Below, in pieces: positions 8,967-18,466 of a stretch of 64,000 nt of DNA. Origin of the DNA: Bradyrhizobium sp. KBS0727 (GTDB lineage Bacteria; Pseudomonadota; Alphaproteobacteria; Rhizobiales; Xanthobacteraceae); contig NZ_CP042176.1 of NCBI RefSeq assembly GCF_005937885.2, positions 2,165,501-2,229,500 of the forward strand. Reading direction: 5' to 3'. A program made the translations under genes and the position numbers. Each line of letters opens with the position of its first letter. Within the stretch, counting starts at the first letter, position 1. The notes beneath the pieces were generated by a model. That model was not told the DNA's origin and searched no databases. It worked only from the letters and a program-made list of their open reading frames with translations.

Positions 8967-9455
8967 ATGCGTGTGGGCATTCTCATCACGTTACTCGCTG
9001 TCGCGCTCGCGGCGGCCGCCGCCGTCAGGGCGGCCGACGACGCCGTCGCGCCACCTGCGGCCAGGACCACGCCGCAGGGGAGCGCTGCGAAGGAACCGGC
9101 ACCGCCGCCGTCCGTGACGGTGATCGGCGCGAGAGACGCGCACGGCATCCTCGGCCGCGATGTTCGCAGCCCCGCTGACGAGGACATGGGACGTATCGTC
9201 GATGTGATCGTCGACCGCGAGGGCACAGTGCGTGCCGCGGTCATCGACTTCGGCGGCTTTCTGGGCGTCGGCAGCCGCAAGATCGTGGTCGACTGGAATG
9301 CACTGCGCTTTGGGCGCGTGGCCAACAAGAGCGACAGCATCACGCTCGAACTGACCAAGGATCAGGTGGTCGCCGCACCGGAATACAAGGAGGACACACC
9401 GCTGATCGTGCTCGGCGCGGCCGGCAGTCTCCGTCCGTTTGAATATGATCACTAG
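8967..9455 (+). CDS. PRC-barrel domain protein, exported
   Basis: 162 residues with a clear Sec signal peptide (MRVGILITLLAVALAAAAAVRA), a Pro/Ala-rich linker, then a PRC-barrel around residues 58-130 (ILGRDVRSPADEDMGRIVDV, AVIDFGGFLGVGSRKIVVDW). CAGGAGG lies just before the ATG. PRC-barrel proteins are small beta-barrels found from photosynthetic reaction centres to RNA-processing factors; periplasmic versions in Bradyrhizobium are common and poorly characterised. The stop overlaps the next gene's start region, so the two are likely co-translated. Confidence 0.85.
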   Translation: MRVGILITLLAVALAAAAAVRAADDAVAPPAARTTPQGSAAKEPAPPPSVTVIGARDAHGILGRDVRSPADEDMGRIVDVIVDREGTVRAAVIDFGGFLGVGSRKIVVDWNALRFGRVANKSDSITLELTKDQVVAAPEYKEDTPLIVLGAAGSLRPFEYDH

Positions 9456-10782
9456 GGAGGGGAGACTGACTGCGCGGCTGTCCTCTTCGCTTGACCAGAT
9501 GGATGACGATCGCCGTAAACGATCCGTCATCGGTGGCGACGTCGTGCCGTTGGTCCCCGAGCTGCCACCCGACCCGCGTCCTGCACCGTCTCCTGCGAGT
9601 CAGCGCGGCCTCGACTGGTTCATCTTTTTTCTGGCCGACGTGCAGACCGGCTTCGGGCCTTTCGTTGCAGTTTATCTGACGACGCAAAAGTGGACGCAGG
9701 TCGAGATTGGTTTCGTGCTTTCGATCGGCGGTGTTGTCGGCCTGCTTGGACAGATGCCGGGCGGGGCCATCGTCGACGCCGCCCGTTCCGAGCGGCTGGT
9801 GGCCGGCCTCGCGGTGGCAACGATCGGTTTCAGTGCGCTGGCCTATGCGGTGTGGCCGATTTTCCCGGTTGTGACCGCCGCTGCCACGCTCCATGCACTG
9901 GCGAGCTGCGTGCTCGGCCCGGCGATCGCTGCGATCAGTCTCGGTCTGGTCGGGCCGCTGGCGATCGGGGAACGGCTTGGGCGTAACGCCCGCTACGCGT
10001 CGCTGGGCAACGGTTCCGCGGCGGCCCTGATGGGGGCGTGCGGCTACCTGCTGTCGAGCCGGTCGGTATTCCTTGTCACCTTCATTCTGGCGATTCCGAC
10101 GCTGTTGTCGCTGGCGCGAATTCGCGGGAAAGAGATCGACGTGGCGCAGTGCCACGGCGCCCTGGCGCGCGCGGCGCCCGACGTGGCGGATACCAACGTC
10201 ATCCATTTGTTGCGGCAACGGCCGCTGCTGATTTTCGCAGGCAGCGTGTTGCTATTTCAATTGGCGAATGCGGCGATGTTGCCGTTGATGGCCGGCGTGG
10301 TGACGACCCGATCGAGCCAGTGGGCGCCGGTGCTGATCGCGGCTTGCATCATCGTGCCGCAGGCGATCGTGGCGCTCGCGTCGCCGTCGGTCGGACGCAA
10401 GGCGCAAGCCTGGGGCAGGCGGCCGCTGTTGCTGCTGGCCTTCGCCGCGCTCGCGATCCGCGGACTGTTGTTCGCCGTCGTGAAAGACCCCTACGTCTTG
10501 GTCATGGTGCAGGTGTTCGATGGCATCACCGCGGCCGTGCTCAGCGTGATGGTGCCGCTGATCGTGGCGGATGTCGCTTTCGGAAGCGGCCACTTCAATC
10601 TGGCGCAGGGCGTCGTCGGCACCGCGACCGGCATCGGCGCGTCGCTCAGCACCGTGCTGGCCGGCTATGTCAGCGACAGGTTCGGCAGCGGAATGGCCTT
10701 CACCGGATTGGCCGTCATTGCGGGCCTCGGCCTTGTGATGATCTGGTCATTCATGCCTGAGACGCGGCGGAGGGTGGCCTGA
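9445..10782 (+). CDS. Major facilitator superfamily transporter
   Basis: About 445 residues with 11-12 hydrophobic segments. The first 50 residues are polar and Pro-rich, and helix 1 starts at GLDWFIFFLADVQTGFGPF. The MFS A-loop equivalents are GGAIVDAARSERL after helix 2 and SDRFGSGMAF near the end. The first ATG (9445) lies inside the preceding gene with no ribosome-binding site, so translation may be coupled, or start at the ATG at 9499. Substrate unknown; the sequence resembles the MFS members often annotated as multidrug or sugar efflux proteins. Confidence 0.8.
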   Translation: MITREGRLTARLSSSLDQMDDDRRKRSVIGGDVVPLVPELPPDPRPAPSPASQRGLDWFIFFLADVQTGFGPFVAVYLTTQKWTQVEIGFVLSIGGVVGLLGQMPGGAIVDAARSERLVAGLAVATIGFSALAYAVWPIFPVVTAAATLHALASCVLGPAIAAISLGLVGPLAIGERLGRNARYASLGNGSAAALMGACGYLLSSRSVFLVTFILAIPTLLSLARIRGKEIDVAQCHGALARAAPDVADTNVIHLLRQRPLLIFAGSVLLFQLANAAMLPLMAGVVTTRSSQWAPVLIAACIIVPQAIVALASPSVGRKAQAWGRRPLLLLAFAALAIRGLLFAVVKDPYVLVMVQVFDGITAAVLSVMVPLIVADVAFGSGHFNLAQGVVGTATGIGASLSTVLAGYVSDRFGSGMAFTGLAVIAGLGLVMIWSFMPETRRRVA

Positions 10783-10809
10783 TCACCATGCGCGCCGTGA
10801 GCAGCGCCG

Positions 10810-10832
10810 CCATAGCGTCAGCCTATGGTTTT
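10810..10832 (+). terminator. Weak hairpin after the MFS gene
   Basis: A 6-bp inverted repeat (ccatag at 10810-10815, ctatgg at 10823-10828) is followed by TTTT. It lies 28 bp after the MFS stop. The stem is short, so this is a tentative terminator. Confidence 0.35.
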
Positions 10833-10975
10833 GGCAGCCAAGCGGCATTTCTTGTACGATGCCCGGGCGCAGGTCGGGGTCGATGGCGGCTCGACCGCAC
10901 ACTGAAGCGTGAACGTAACAAAATTGCGCTGTTTGCGAACATCAGACAGCCGCGCCGCTATTAAGGGAACATCAC

Positions 10976-12127
10976 ATGGCCGAAGTTCAGGATGATCGTT
11001 CTTCATTTCCGGCTGAATCCGGGCCGGGACAGGTCGTGCTGGTGCTGCAGGGCGGTGGCGCGCTTGGTTCGTATCAGGCCGGCGTCTACCAGGCGCTGGA
11101 CGAGGCCGGCATCGAGCCGGACTGGATCATCGGCACCTCGATCGGCGCCATTAATGCCGCCCTGATCGCGGGCAACACGCCGCAGAACCGGCTGTCGCGG
11201 TTGCACGAGTTCTGGAAGAAGATGGAACAGAATCCGGTCTGGAAGTTTCGTGCCGCCTTTCCGGATTTTACACAAAAGCTGTCCTATTGGTCGACTGTGA
11301 TCAACGGCATTCCCGGCTTCTTCCAGCCGAATCCGTTGGCCCATGCCGGCGACTGCTATCCGCTGGGAGCTGACCATGCCGGTTATTATTCGACGTCGCC
11401 GCTGGAGCGGACGCTGACCGAACTGATCGATTTCAACCTGGTCAACCAGTGTACGCCGAGGCTGACGGTGGGCGCCGCCCATGTCCGCTCCAGTGAAATG
11501 CGCTACTTCGACAGCCGCGACGGCGAGATTGGGGTCAAGCACATCATGGCCTCAGGCGCGCTGCCACCGGCATTCCCAGCCGTGCGTATCGACGGCGAAC
11601 TGTATTGGGACGGCGGCATTCTCTCGAACACGCCGACCGAGGCCGTGTTCGACGACAATCCGCGCAAGAACTCACTGATCTTCTCCGTACATTTGTGGAA
11701 TTCGGCCGGCGCGGAGCCGACCACGATGGCGGAAGTGCTGAACCGGCACAAGGACGTACAGTATTCGAGCCGGATCGTCAGCCACATCGCCCGCCAGCAG
11801 CAGGCGCATCGTCTGCGTCACGTCATTAACCAGCTTGCGGCGCGATTGCCCGAGTCGGAGCGCAACAGCGAGGCGGTAAGAGAGCTTGCGAGCTATGGCT
11901 GTTCGACGCGGATGCATGTGGTGCGGCTGCAGGCGCCGCAGCTTACCCGCGAGGATCACACCAAGGATATCGACTTCAGTCCGTCCGGAATCATGCAGCG
12001 CTGGGACGCCGGCTATCGCCACACCAAGGCGGTGCTTGAGCGCAAGCCCTGGGTCGGCGAGTTCGATCCGCTCTCGGGGGTGGTGCTCCATGATCATGCG
12101 GAGATCATGCCGATGGCAGCGGAATAA
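10976..12127 (+). CDS. Patatin-like phospholipase family protein
   Basis: 383-residue cytoplasmic hydrolase. It shows the whole patatin catalytic set: oxyanion loop QGGGALGSYQAG (residues 25-36), nucleophile elbow GTSIGA with Ser55, and catalytic Asp in DGG (Asp212). AAGGGAAC precedes the ATG. The C-terminal part carries the DUF3734-like extension (PHLWNSAG… and RHKDVQYSSRI) common in rhizobial members. Such enzymes cleave acyl esters of phospholipids or lipids; a link to polyhydroxyalkanoate or membrane turnover is possible but not shown here. It converges on glgA with only 17 bp between the two stops. Confidence 0.88.
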   Translation: MAEVQDDRSSFPAESGPGQVVLVLQGGGALGSYQAGVYQALDEAGIEPDWIIGTSIGAINAALIAGNTPQNRLSRLHEFWKKMEQNPVWKFRAAFPDFTQKLSYWSTVINGIPGFFQPNPLAHAGDCYPLGADHAGYYSTSPLERTLTELIDFNLVNQCTPRLTVGAAHVRSSEMRYFDSRDGEIGVKHIMASGALPPAFPAVRIDGELYWDGGILSNTPTEAVFDDNPRKNSLIFSVHLWNSAGAEPTTMAEVLNRHKDVQYSSRIVSHIARQQQAHRLRHVINQLAARLPESERNSEAVRELASYGCSTRMHVVRLQAPQLTREDHTKDIDFSPSGIMQRWDAGYRHTKAVLERKPWVGEFDPLSGVVLHDHAEIMPMAAE

Positions 12128-12144
12128 TAGCACCGCTGGAGAGG

Positions 12145-13560
12145 TTACAGCGACAGGGCCTTGCGATAGAGCGTGTTGTAGCACGCCGCAGAAAGATCCC
12201 AACTGAAGGATCGCGCCATGGCGCTACGGCGCATCGAGTCGAGGCGGTCTTTTGCCTTGAAGGCTTCGAAGGCGCGGCGGACGCCGCCGAGAAAGGATTC
12301 GGCCGACGGTTGCGCGAACAGGAAACCGGTTTCGCCATCCTTGATGGTCTCGGCCAGTCCGCCGGTCTGGTGACCGATCGGCAGCGATCCGAAGCGCTGC
12401 GCATACATCTGACTGAGCCCGCACGGTTCGAACCGCGACGGCATCAGCGTGAAGTCGCTGCCGGCAAAAATTCGCCGCGCCTGTCCGTCGTTGAAGCCGA
12501 TGACGACGCCGATCGCGTCCGGTCTGCGCCGATGGGCGTCGACCAAGGCCTGTTCGATCGCGGGCTCGCCACTGCCGGTGACGACAATTTGCCCGCCGGC
12601 CTCGATGATCTCGTCGGCGGCTGATAACACGAGGTCGATGCCCTTCTGATGCACGAGACGGGCGACCAGACCGAAGATCGGACCGCGCGACACCGCCAGG
12701 CCAAACTGCTTGCGGACGTAGTCGGCGTTGGCCTGCTTGCCTTCCCAATCGCCGGGGGCAAATTGCTGGGCCAATTGCGCGCAGGCGCGGGGATCCCAGC
12801 TTTCGTCGATCCCGTTCAGGATACCGGTCAGCTCTGACGCGTCCGAGCGCCGGCGCAGCAGGCCTTCGAGGCCGCAGCCGAGTTCCGGCGTCGTGATCTC
12901 CCTGGCATAGGTCGCGCTGACGGTGGTGAGGTGCGAGGCGTAGACGAGGCCACCCTTGAGGAAGGACAGCTTGTCGTAGAATTCGAGCCCGTCGATGTGG
13001 AACGAGCTCTCCGGAGCCCCGATCCGGCGCAGCGACTCCCGCGGGAACAGCCCCTGATAGGCCAGGTTGTGAATGGTCAGGATCGAGGGAATTCTGGCGT
13101 TCTTCCAGGAGAGGTAGGCCGGTGCCAGCGCGGCCTGCCAGTCGTTGGCATGAACCAGGTCAGCTGCCCAATTCTTGTCCAGCGTGCCCAGCGCAAGCTC
13201 CGCCGCGGCGGATGCGAACCGGCCGAAACGCACGTCGTTGTCCGGCCAGTCGCGCCCCTGTTCGTCGCCGTAAGGGTTGCCCGGCCGGTCGTAGAGTTGC
13301 GGGCAGAGCAGGACGTAAATCGGCAGGCCGTCCCGGGTCGATGCCCGCCCCAGCGAACAGGCCGGCATCTCCGCGAGCGGGGCGCATTGCCCAACGATTT
13401 CAATGTGGGTGAACTGTTCGACGACGTCCCGGTAGCCGGGAAGCATGATCCGGACGTCGCTCCATGGACGCAGTGCCCGGGGAAGGGCCGCGGACACCGC
13501 AGCCAGGCCGCCGACCCGGACGAAATCATCCATTTCTGTGGTGACGAACAATACCTTCAA
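12145..13560 (-). CDS. glgA: Glycogen synthase (ADP-glucose type)
   Basis: 471-residue GT5 enzyme that extends alpha-1,4-glucan from ADP-glucose in the cytoplasm. The N-terminal acceptor motif is RVGGL (residues 16-20; KxGGL in most GlgA). The middle has HANDWQAAL and TIHNLAYQG, and the C-terminal donor site has RFEPCGLSQMYAQRFGSLPI and TGGLAETI. Length matches bacterial GlgA (about 480). The start is a TTG (KVLFVTTE follows directly, as expected for GlgA N-termini) with GAGGG upstream. It lies with the debranching enzyme in one neighbourhood but on the opposite strand; glgB and glgC are not in the window. Confidence 0.93.
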   Translation of the reverse strand: MKVLFVTTEMDDFVRVGGLAAVSAALPRALRPWSDVRIMLPGYRDVVEQFTHIEIVGQCAPLAEMPACSLGRASTRDGLPIYVLLCPQLYDRPGNPYGDEQGRDWPDNDVRFGRFASAAAELALGTLDKNWAADLVHANDWQAALAPAYLSWKNARIPSILTIHNLAYQGLFPRESLRRIGAPESSFHIDGLEFYDKLSFLKGGLVYASHLTTVSATYAREITTPELGCGLEGLLRRRSDASELTGILNGIDESWDPRACAQLAQQFAPGDWEGKQANADYVRKQFGLAVSRGPIFGLVARLVHQKGIDLVLSAADEIIEAGGQIVVTGSGEPAIEQALVDAHRRRPDAIGVVIGFNDGQARRIFAGSDFTLMPSRFEPCGLSQMYAQRFGSLPIGHQTGGLAETIKDGETGFLFAQPSAESFLGGVRRAFEAFKAKDRLDSMRRSAMARSFSWDLSAACYNTLYRKALSL

Positions 13561-13750
13561 GCAACGCCCTCGCGCCCGTCCCTGCGTAAATCAATGCAAG
13601 AATGGGTCCAATTCTCCATCGGGAATTACAATGCGCCGTCGGGGCCGTCCGTTCCTGAATTCGGGAAACGCTTCCCAGCCGAGGCTGCACAATTTAGGGT
13701 CACGCCGAACCAGAAAATCAAGAGCCGTACGGCCGAGGGAGCTTTAGGGA

Positions 13751-14956
13751 ATGACCATATCCGGTACCGATGAGAGGAATTTGACAGGCAGCTTCGCGGG
13801 CCTGCGCGTCCTCGATTTTTCGACGACGATTGCCGGACCTCACTGCACCCGGATGCTCGCCGACATGGGCGCGGAGGTCATCAAGATCGAAACCGAGGAA
13901 GGCGAGACGATGCGGACCCGCCCTCCGGTGCGGAACAACTGCTCGACCGCCTTTGGCCAGCTCAATGTCGGCAAGAACAGCCTGGTGCTGGATCTGAAAT
14001 CGCCTGATGGCGTCGAGGCTGTCCGCCGGCTGGTCGCGACCACGGATGTTCTGGTCGAGAACTTTCGGCCGGGCGTGATGCGGCGGTTGAAACTCGATTA
14101 CGGTTCATTGCACGAGCTCAACCCGAAACTGATCTATTGCTCGATCTCCGGATACGGCCAGACCGGGCCGTCGGCCGAATTGCCGGCCTATGCGCCGGTG
14201 ATTCACGCCGCCTCCGGCTATGAGATGGCGCATCTCGCCTACCAGCCCGGACGAAGCCGGCCGGATTATTGCGGCATCTACCATGCCGACGTGCTCACCG
14301 GCGTCTATGCGTTCGGCGCCATCTCGGCCGCGCTGTATCAGCGCGCGACCGATCAGAAGGGACAGCACATCGACGTCTCGATGCTGGAATCGATGCTGAG
14401 TCTCACGTTGAATGAGTTGCAGTGGTCGCAATTCGAAGTGAAGGCGACGCAACGGCCGATGTTCGGCCCGATCGAGACGTCGGACGGCTATGTGATGGTC
14501 GCGATCGCCAGCGAGAAGACCTTCCAGAGCCTGATGAAGGTGATCGGCCATCCGGAATGGGTCAACGATCCGCGCTTTGCCAGGTATGCCGACCGCCGCG
14601 AAAACTGGGGAAGCCTGATGGACGGCGTGGAAGCGTGGTCGCGCGCGGTGACGACGGAAAAATGTCTCGCCGCACTCAATGACGACGGCGTTCCCTCATC
14701 GGCCTATCGCACCGTGGCCGAGGCGTTGCGCGATCCGCAGATTGCCCATCGCGGCGCGTTGGCCGAAGTCGAGGACGGCGGAGGAACCTTCAAGGTCCTC
14801 AACCTGCCGTTCCGCATGTCCGGCGCCAAGGTGTCGGCGGCAAAGCGGATGTCGACGCTCGGCGAACATACGCTTCGCCTGCTCAAGGAGACCGGTCTGT
14901 CGGAGGATGAAATAAAGGTTTTTTCCGGCAAGCGACCCGTGGCGGCGCGCGGCTGA
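13751..14956 (+). CDS. CaiB/BaiF (class III) CoA-transferase
   Basis: 401-residue family III CoA-transferase. N-terminal hallmark GLRVLDFSTTIAGPHCTRMLADMGAEVIKIE, the DLKSPDGVEAVRRLV and VENFRPGVM segments, and the catalytic aspartate in YHADVLTGVYA (Asp180). AGGGAGC lies upstream of the ATG. These enzymes move CoA between carboxylic acids such as formate/oxalate, carnitine or dicarboxylates. Substrate not predictable from sequence. It is followed after 150 bp by a dipeptide-type ABC operon, which might import the acid or be unrelated. Confidence 0.9.
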   Translation: MTISGTDERNLTGSFAGLRVLDFSTTIAGPHCTRMLADMGAEVIKIETEEGETMRTRPPVRNNCSTAFGQLNVGKNSLVLDLKSPDGVEAVRRLVATTDVLVENFRPGVMRRLKLDYGSLHELNPKLIYCSISGYGQTGPSAELPAYAPVIHAASGYEMAHLAYQPGRSRPDYCGIYHADVLTGVYAFGAISAALYQRATDQKGQHIDVSMLESMLSLTLNELQWSQFEVKATQRPMFGPIETSDGYVMVAIASEKTFQSLMKVIGHPEWVNDPRFARYADRRENWGSLMDGVEAWSRAVTTEKCLAALNDDGVPSSAYRTVAEALRDPQIAHRGALAEVEDGGGTFKVLNLPFRMSGAKVSAAKRMSTLGEHTLRLLKETGLSEDEIKVFSGKRPVAARG

Positions 14957-15108
14957 CCGCGCGCGTCGCAAAGCGGCAACATTAACGCCTGCGGCTTTTC
15001 ATCCGCGGCATGTGAACGGACTTGCCCGCGACGGTGATTCCGGACAATCTCGCCCGATGTCATCGACGATCCGGAATACCGGACGACGAGTCTTCGGAGG
15101 GAACATCT

Positions 15109-16650
15109 ATGAAAGCGGCGATCCGTTCGCGCGCGCTTGCGCGAATATTTCTTGTGGCGGGATTTGGTGTGGCGATGTCTGTGTCGCCAGCCAGCGCCCA
15201 GAAATCCGGCGGCAGCATCACCGTCGGTCTCGAACTCGATATTCCCGGTTTCGATCCCCTGAAAGTTGGCGTGTACGATACGTCGGCGGAAACCGCGGCG
15301 GCCGCGATTTTCGATACGCTCGTTGCCCTTGACGCCAAGGGCCAGCCGGTCCCGAAGCTGGCGCTGTCCTGGACCCATTCGGACGACTACAAAACATGGA
15401 CGTTCAAGCTGCGGCCCGGTGTCAAATTCCACGACGGCACGCCGTTCAATGCCGAGGCGGTGAAGGCCAATTTCGATCGTCAGAAAGACCCGGCCAACAA
15501 GTGTCGCTGCGCCTTCTATATCGCCTACGTTCACGACGTTCAGGCACCCGACGAACTGACGGTGGTCTATAATCTGAACGATCCGGCGGTGAACCAGCCG
15601 GCGCTGATGACCATCCAGAGTTCCAACAACGTCATCCATTCACCGACGGCCTGGAAGACCAAGGGCGACGATTACAACCGCAATCCCGTCGGCACCGGGC
15701 CCTATGTCCTGAAATCATGGGCGGCGGGTGACCGCATGGTTCTGGAAATGAACCCGGACTACTGGAACAAGGGCCATCCCCATCTCGATCGCATCGTCTT
15801 GAAGCCGCTGCCGGACGCCCAGTCGCGTTTCGCCAGCCTGCAATCTGGCGAAGCGGATATCGTCTGGGACGATGAATACGACGCCGACAACATCCAGAAG
15901 GCGCAAAAAGATCCGAAGATGACGGTGCATACCTATGTCGGGTCAGGCGCTGCGGTCTACGCCTTCAACACCAAGACACCGCCGTTCGACGACGTTCGCG
16001 TGCGCCAGGCGCTGGTGATGGCGATCGACCGCAAGAAGATGTCGCAGGCCATCACCAACGGTCTGGCCAGACCGACTACCAATCCCTACGGCGACGGCTC
16101 GTGGGTCAAGTGCAAGGATGACGGCGCGCTGCCCGAGGATCTCGAAAAAGCCAAGGCCCTGCTCAAGGACTACGGCAAGCCGGTCGATTTCAAGATGCTG
16201 GTCACCGCGACGCCGCGCGGACGCAACGTAGGTCAGGTGCTGCAGCAGTTCTGGAAGCGGGCCGGCGCCAACATGGAGATCGAGCAGGTCGATCAGGCCA
16301 CCATCGTGCCACGCGCCTTTATGCGTCAGTTCCAATTGACACCGTGGCGGATCGTCGATCTCGCCGACCCCGATCCGCAGATGTACGCCAACTTCCACAC
16401 CGGCAGCCCGGTCGCGCTCGCCAATTATTCCAATCCTGAATTGGACCAATTGCTGGAGCATGCGCGAACCACCGCCGACCCCGCAAAACGCGCCGAGGAC
16501 TACTGCGCGGTCAGCCGTCTCATCAACAAGGAAGCGATCTGGTTCTGGACCTTTCAGAATACCTATTACGCGATCTCGACCTCCAGGCTGAAAGGCTTGC
16601 CGAAGATCTATCACGGCGTGATCGACGTATCCGACACCTGGCTGGAATAA
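15109..16650 (+). CDS. ABC transporter substrate-binding protein, family 5 (dipeptide/oligopeptide type)
   Basis: 513 residues from ATG 15109, which follows a strong CGGAGGGA; an upstream in-frame ATG would add 29 non-signal residues. Sec signal peptide (residues 1-30, cleavage near ASAQ). Mature protein shows the SBP_bac_5 pattern: ALDAKGQPVPKLALSW, YKTWTFKLRPGVKFHDGTPFNAEAV and NPVGTGPYVLKSW. Binds peptides, opines, nickel complexes or similar in the periplasm. First gene of a five-gene import operon ending at 20426. Confidence 0.9.
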   Translation: MKAAIRSRALARIFLVAGFGVAMSVSPASAQKSGGSITVGLELDIPGFDPLKVGVYDTSAETAAAAIFDTLVALDAKGQPVPKLALSWTHSDDYKTWTFKLRPGVKFHDGTPFNAEAVKANFDRQKDPANKCRCAFYIAYVHDVQAPDELTVVYNLNDPAVNQPALMTIQSSNNVIHSPTAWKTKGDDYNRNPVGTGPYVLKSWAAGDRMVLEMNPDYWNKGHPHLDRIVLKPLPDAQSRFASLQSGEADIVWDDEYDADNIQKAQKDPKMTVHTYVGSGAAVYAFNTKTPPFDDVRVRQALVMAIDRKKMSQAITNGLARPTTNPYGDGSWVKCKDDGALPEDLEKAKALLKDYGKPVDFKMLVTATPRGRNVGQVLQQFWKRAGANMEIEQVDQATIVPRAFMRQFQLTPWRIVDLADPDPQMYANFHTGSPVALANYSNPELDQLLEHARTTADPAKRAEDYCAVSRLINKEAIWFWTFQNTYYAISTSRLKGLPKIYHGVIDVSDTWLE

Positions 16651-16656
16651 TCCTCC

Positions 16657-17607
16657 ATGCTGTTCTTTGTCGCGCGCCGGCTGCTGTATCTGATACCGGT
16701 GCTGATCGCCGTATCGCTGTTGACCTTCTTCATCGCGTCGCTGCTGCCGGGCGATCTCGCTTACGTGATCCTCGGCGATCAGGCGACGCCGGAGAAGGTG
16801 GCGGCGCTGCGCCATGACATGGGGCTCGATCAGCCGATCTGGATCCGCTATTTCGGCTGGCTCTGGAACATCCTGCAGGGCGATTTCGGCCGCTCGTTCC
16901 GCACCGGGCAGACTGTGCTGCAGGCGGTGTCCGAGCGGCTTCCGGTATCGTTCGAGCTGATGATCCTGGCCGAGATCATGGGCCTTGCCATCGGCGTTCC
17001 CCTGGCGATCGTCTGCGCGGCGCGCAGCGGCGGCGCGTTCGACCGCTTCATGACCGGCAGCGCCTTCGCCATGCTGTCGTTGCCGGCTTTTTTGTCGGCG
17101 ATTCTGCTGATCTATTTCTTCGCGGTCGAGCTGCGCTGGTTGCCGGCGACCGGATACGTTCCCTTCGCCGAGGATCCGGCCGCGAATTTGCGCTTCATGG
17201 TCTTGCCTGCGCTCACGCTGGCGCTCGCCGAATGGCCGGGCATCATGCGCGTGCTGCGCTCGGACATGATCGCAACCCTGCAGGAAGATTATATCGCGCT
17301 CGCCAAGGCCAAGGGCTTGAAGGCGTCGCGTATCCTGTTCGTGCACGCACTGAAGCCGTCATCGTTGACGCTGGTGACGATTACCGGAATCAACATCGGG
17401 CGGTTGATCGGCGGCACGGTGATCGTCGAGACGATCTTCGCGCTGCCGGGGATCGGCCGCCTGCTGGTCGGCGCGATCTACACCCGCGACCTCATCATCC
17501 TGCAGGGCGTGGTGCTGCTGGTGGCCGCCGGCTTCGTGGTGATGAACTTCATTGTCGATCTGCTCTACGCCGTCCTCGATCCCAGGATTCGTCATGGCCA
17601 CGCTTGA
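16657..17607 (+). CDS. ABC transporter permease, DppB-like
   Basis: 316-residue inner-membrane protein beginning MLFFVARRLLYLIPVLIAVS, the usual start of DppB/OppB-type permeases. The loop LLPGDLAYVILGDQATPEKVAALRHDMGLD is family-typical, and the coupling segment is around RVLRSDMIATLQEDYIALAKAKGL. The gene starts 6 bp after the binding protein and overlaps the next permease by 14 bp. It forms half of the channel. Confidence 0.92.
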   Translation: MLFFVARRLLYLIPVLIAVSLLTFFIASLLPGDLAYVILGDQATPEKVAALRHDMGLDQPIWIRYFGWLWNILQGDFGRSFRTGQTVLQAVSERLPVSFELMILAEIMGLAIGVPLAIVCAARSGGAFDRFMTGSAFAMLSLPAFLSAILLIYFFAVELRWLPATGYVPFAEDPAANLRFMVLPALTLALAEWPGIMRVLRSDMIATLQEDYIALAKAKGLKASRILFVHALKPSSLTLVTITGINIGRLIGGTVIVETIFALPGIGRLLVGAIYTRDLIILQGVVLLVAAGFVVMNFIVDLLYAVLDPRIRHGHA

Positions 17608-18466
17608 ACTAACGATCGAGGAAGATGCCTCGGTGCTGCCGGCCCGGCGTGGACGGCGGCTGGGGCCGCTGTTCTGGTTCGCGATCGGCTGGGTGACCCT
17701 GATGTTCGCGGTCGCGATTTTTGCCAATGTGCTGCCGCTGCCGAGCCCGACCGACATGGACATGCTGGAGCGGCGGGCGCCGTTCTCGATGGAACATTGG
17801 CTAGGCACCGACGGCCTCGGCCGCGACGAACTGGCCCGCCTGATTTACGGCGCGCGGATCTCGCTGGTCGTCGGCCTCTGCGCGCCGATCATCGGGCTCA
17901 CCATCGGCGGTGCGCTCGGCATGCTCGCCGGCTATTTCCGCGGAAGGTTCGAGTCGCTGGTGGTCGGCAGCATGGATGTGCTGCTGGCGTTTCCGCCACT
18001 GATCCTGGCGCTCGCCGTCACCGCCTATCTCGGCCAGTCGATCTTCAATCTGACCTGCATCCTCGGCGTGCTCGGCATTCCCGCTTTCATGCGGGTGGCG
18101 CGGGCGTCGACGCTGACGCTGGCGCGGCGCGAGTTCGTTATCGCGGCGCAAGCGCTCGGCGCCACCCACGCCCGCATCCTGCTGCGCGAATTGCTGCCCA
18201 ACGTGTTGCTGCCGCTGCTCGCATTCTTCCTGCTCGGGGTCGCCGTCACCATCGTGGTCGAGGGCGCGTTGTCGTTCTTAGGGCTAGGCGTGCCGCCGCC
18301 GATCTCGAGCTGGGGCAGCATGATCGGGGAGGGACGCGAAAGCCTCGAAGTGGCGCCGCGGCTGGCTTTCCTGCCGGCCATTGCGATGTTCCTGACCGTG
18401 CTGTCCTTTAACCTGGTCGGCGACACGCTGCGGGCGCTCACCGATCCCAGGCAGGGCGCGCTGTGA
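17594..18466 (+). CDS. ABC transporter permease, DppC-like
   Basis: 290 residues from ATG 17594 (MATLELTIEEDASVLPARRGR), inside the end of the DppB-like gene. DppC features: HWLGTDGLGRDELARLIYGARISL after the first helix, the EAA-type loop REFVIAAQALGATHARILLRELLPN, and FLGLGVPPPISSWGSMIGEGRE near the end. Second half of the channel; its TGA overlaps the GTG of the following ATPase gene. Confidence 0.92.
   Translation: MATLELTIEEDASVLPARRGRRLGPLFWFAIGWVTLMFAVAIFANVLPLPSPTDMDMLERRAPFSMEHWLGTDGLGRDELARLIYGARISLVVGLCAPIIGLTIGGALGMLAGYFRGRFESLVVGSMDVLLAFPPLILALAVTAYLGQSIFNLTCILGVLGIPAFMRVARASTLTLARREFVIAAQALGATHARILLRELLPNVLLPLLAFFLLGVAVTIVVEGALSFLGLGVPPPISSWGSMIGEGRESLEVAPRLAFLPAIAMFLTVLSFNLVGDTLRALTDPRQGAL

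Noticed and set aside
12931..13773. Long plus-strand frame over the glgA 5' half and its upstream region
   Set aside because: Antisense to glgA for most of its length, no ribosome-binding site, no recognisable motif.
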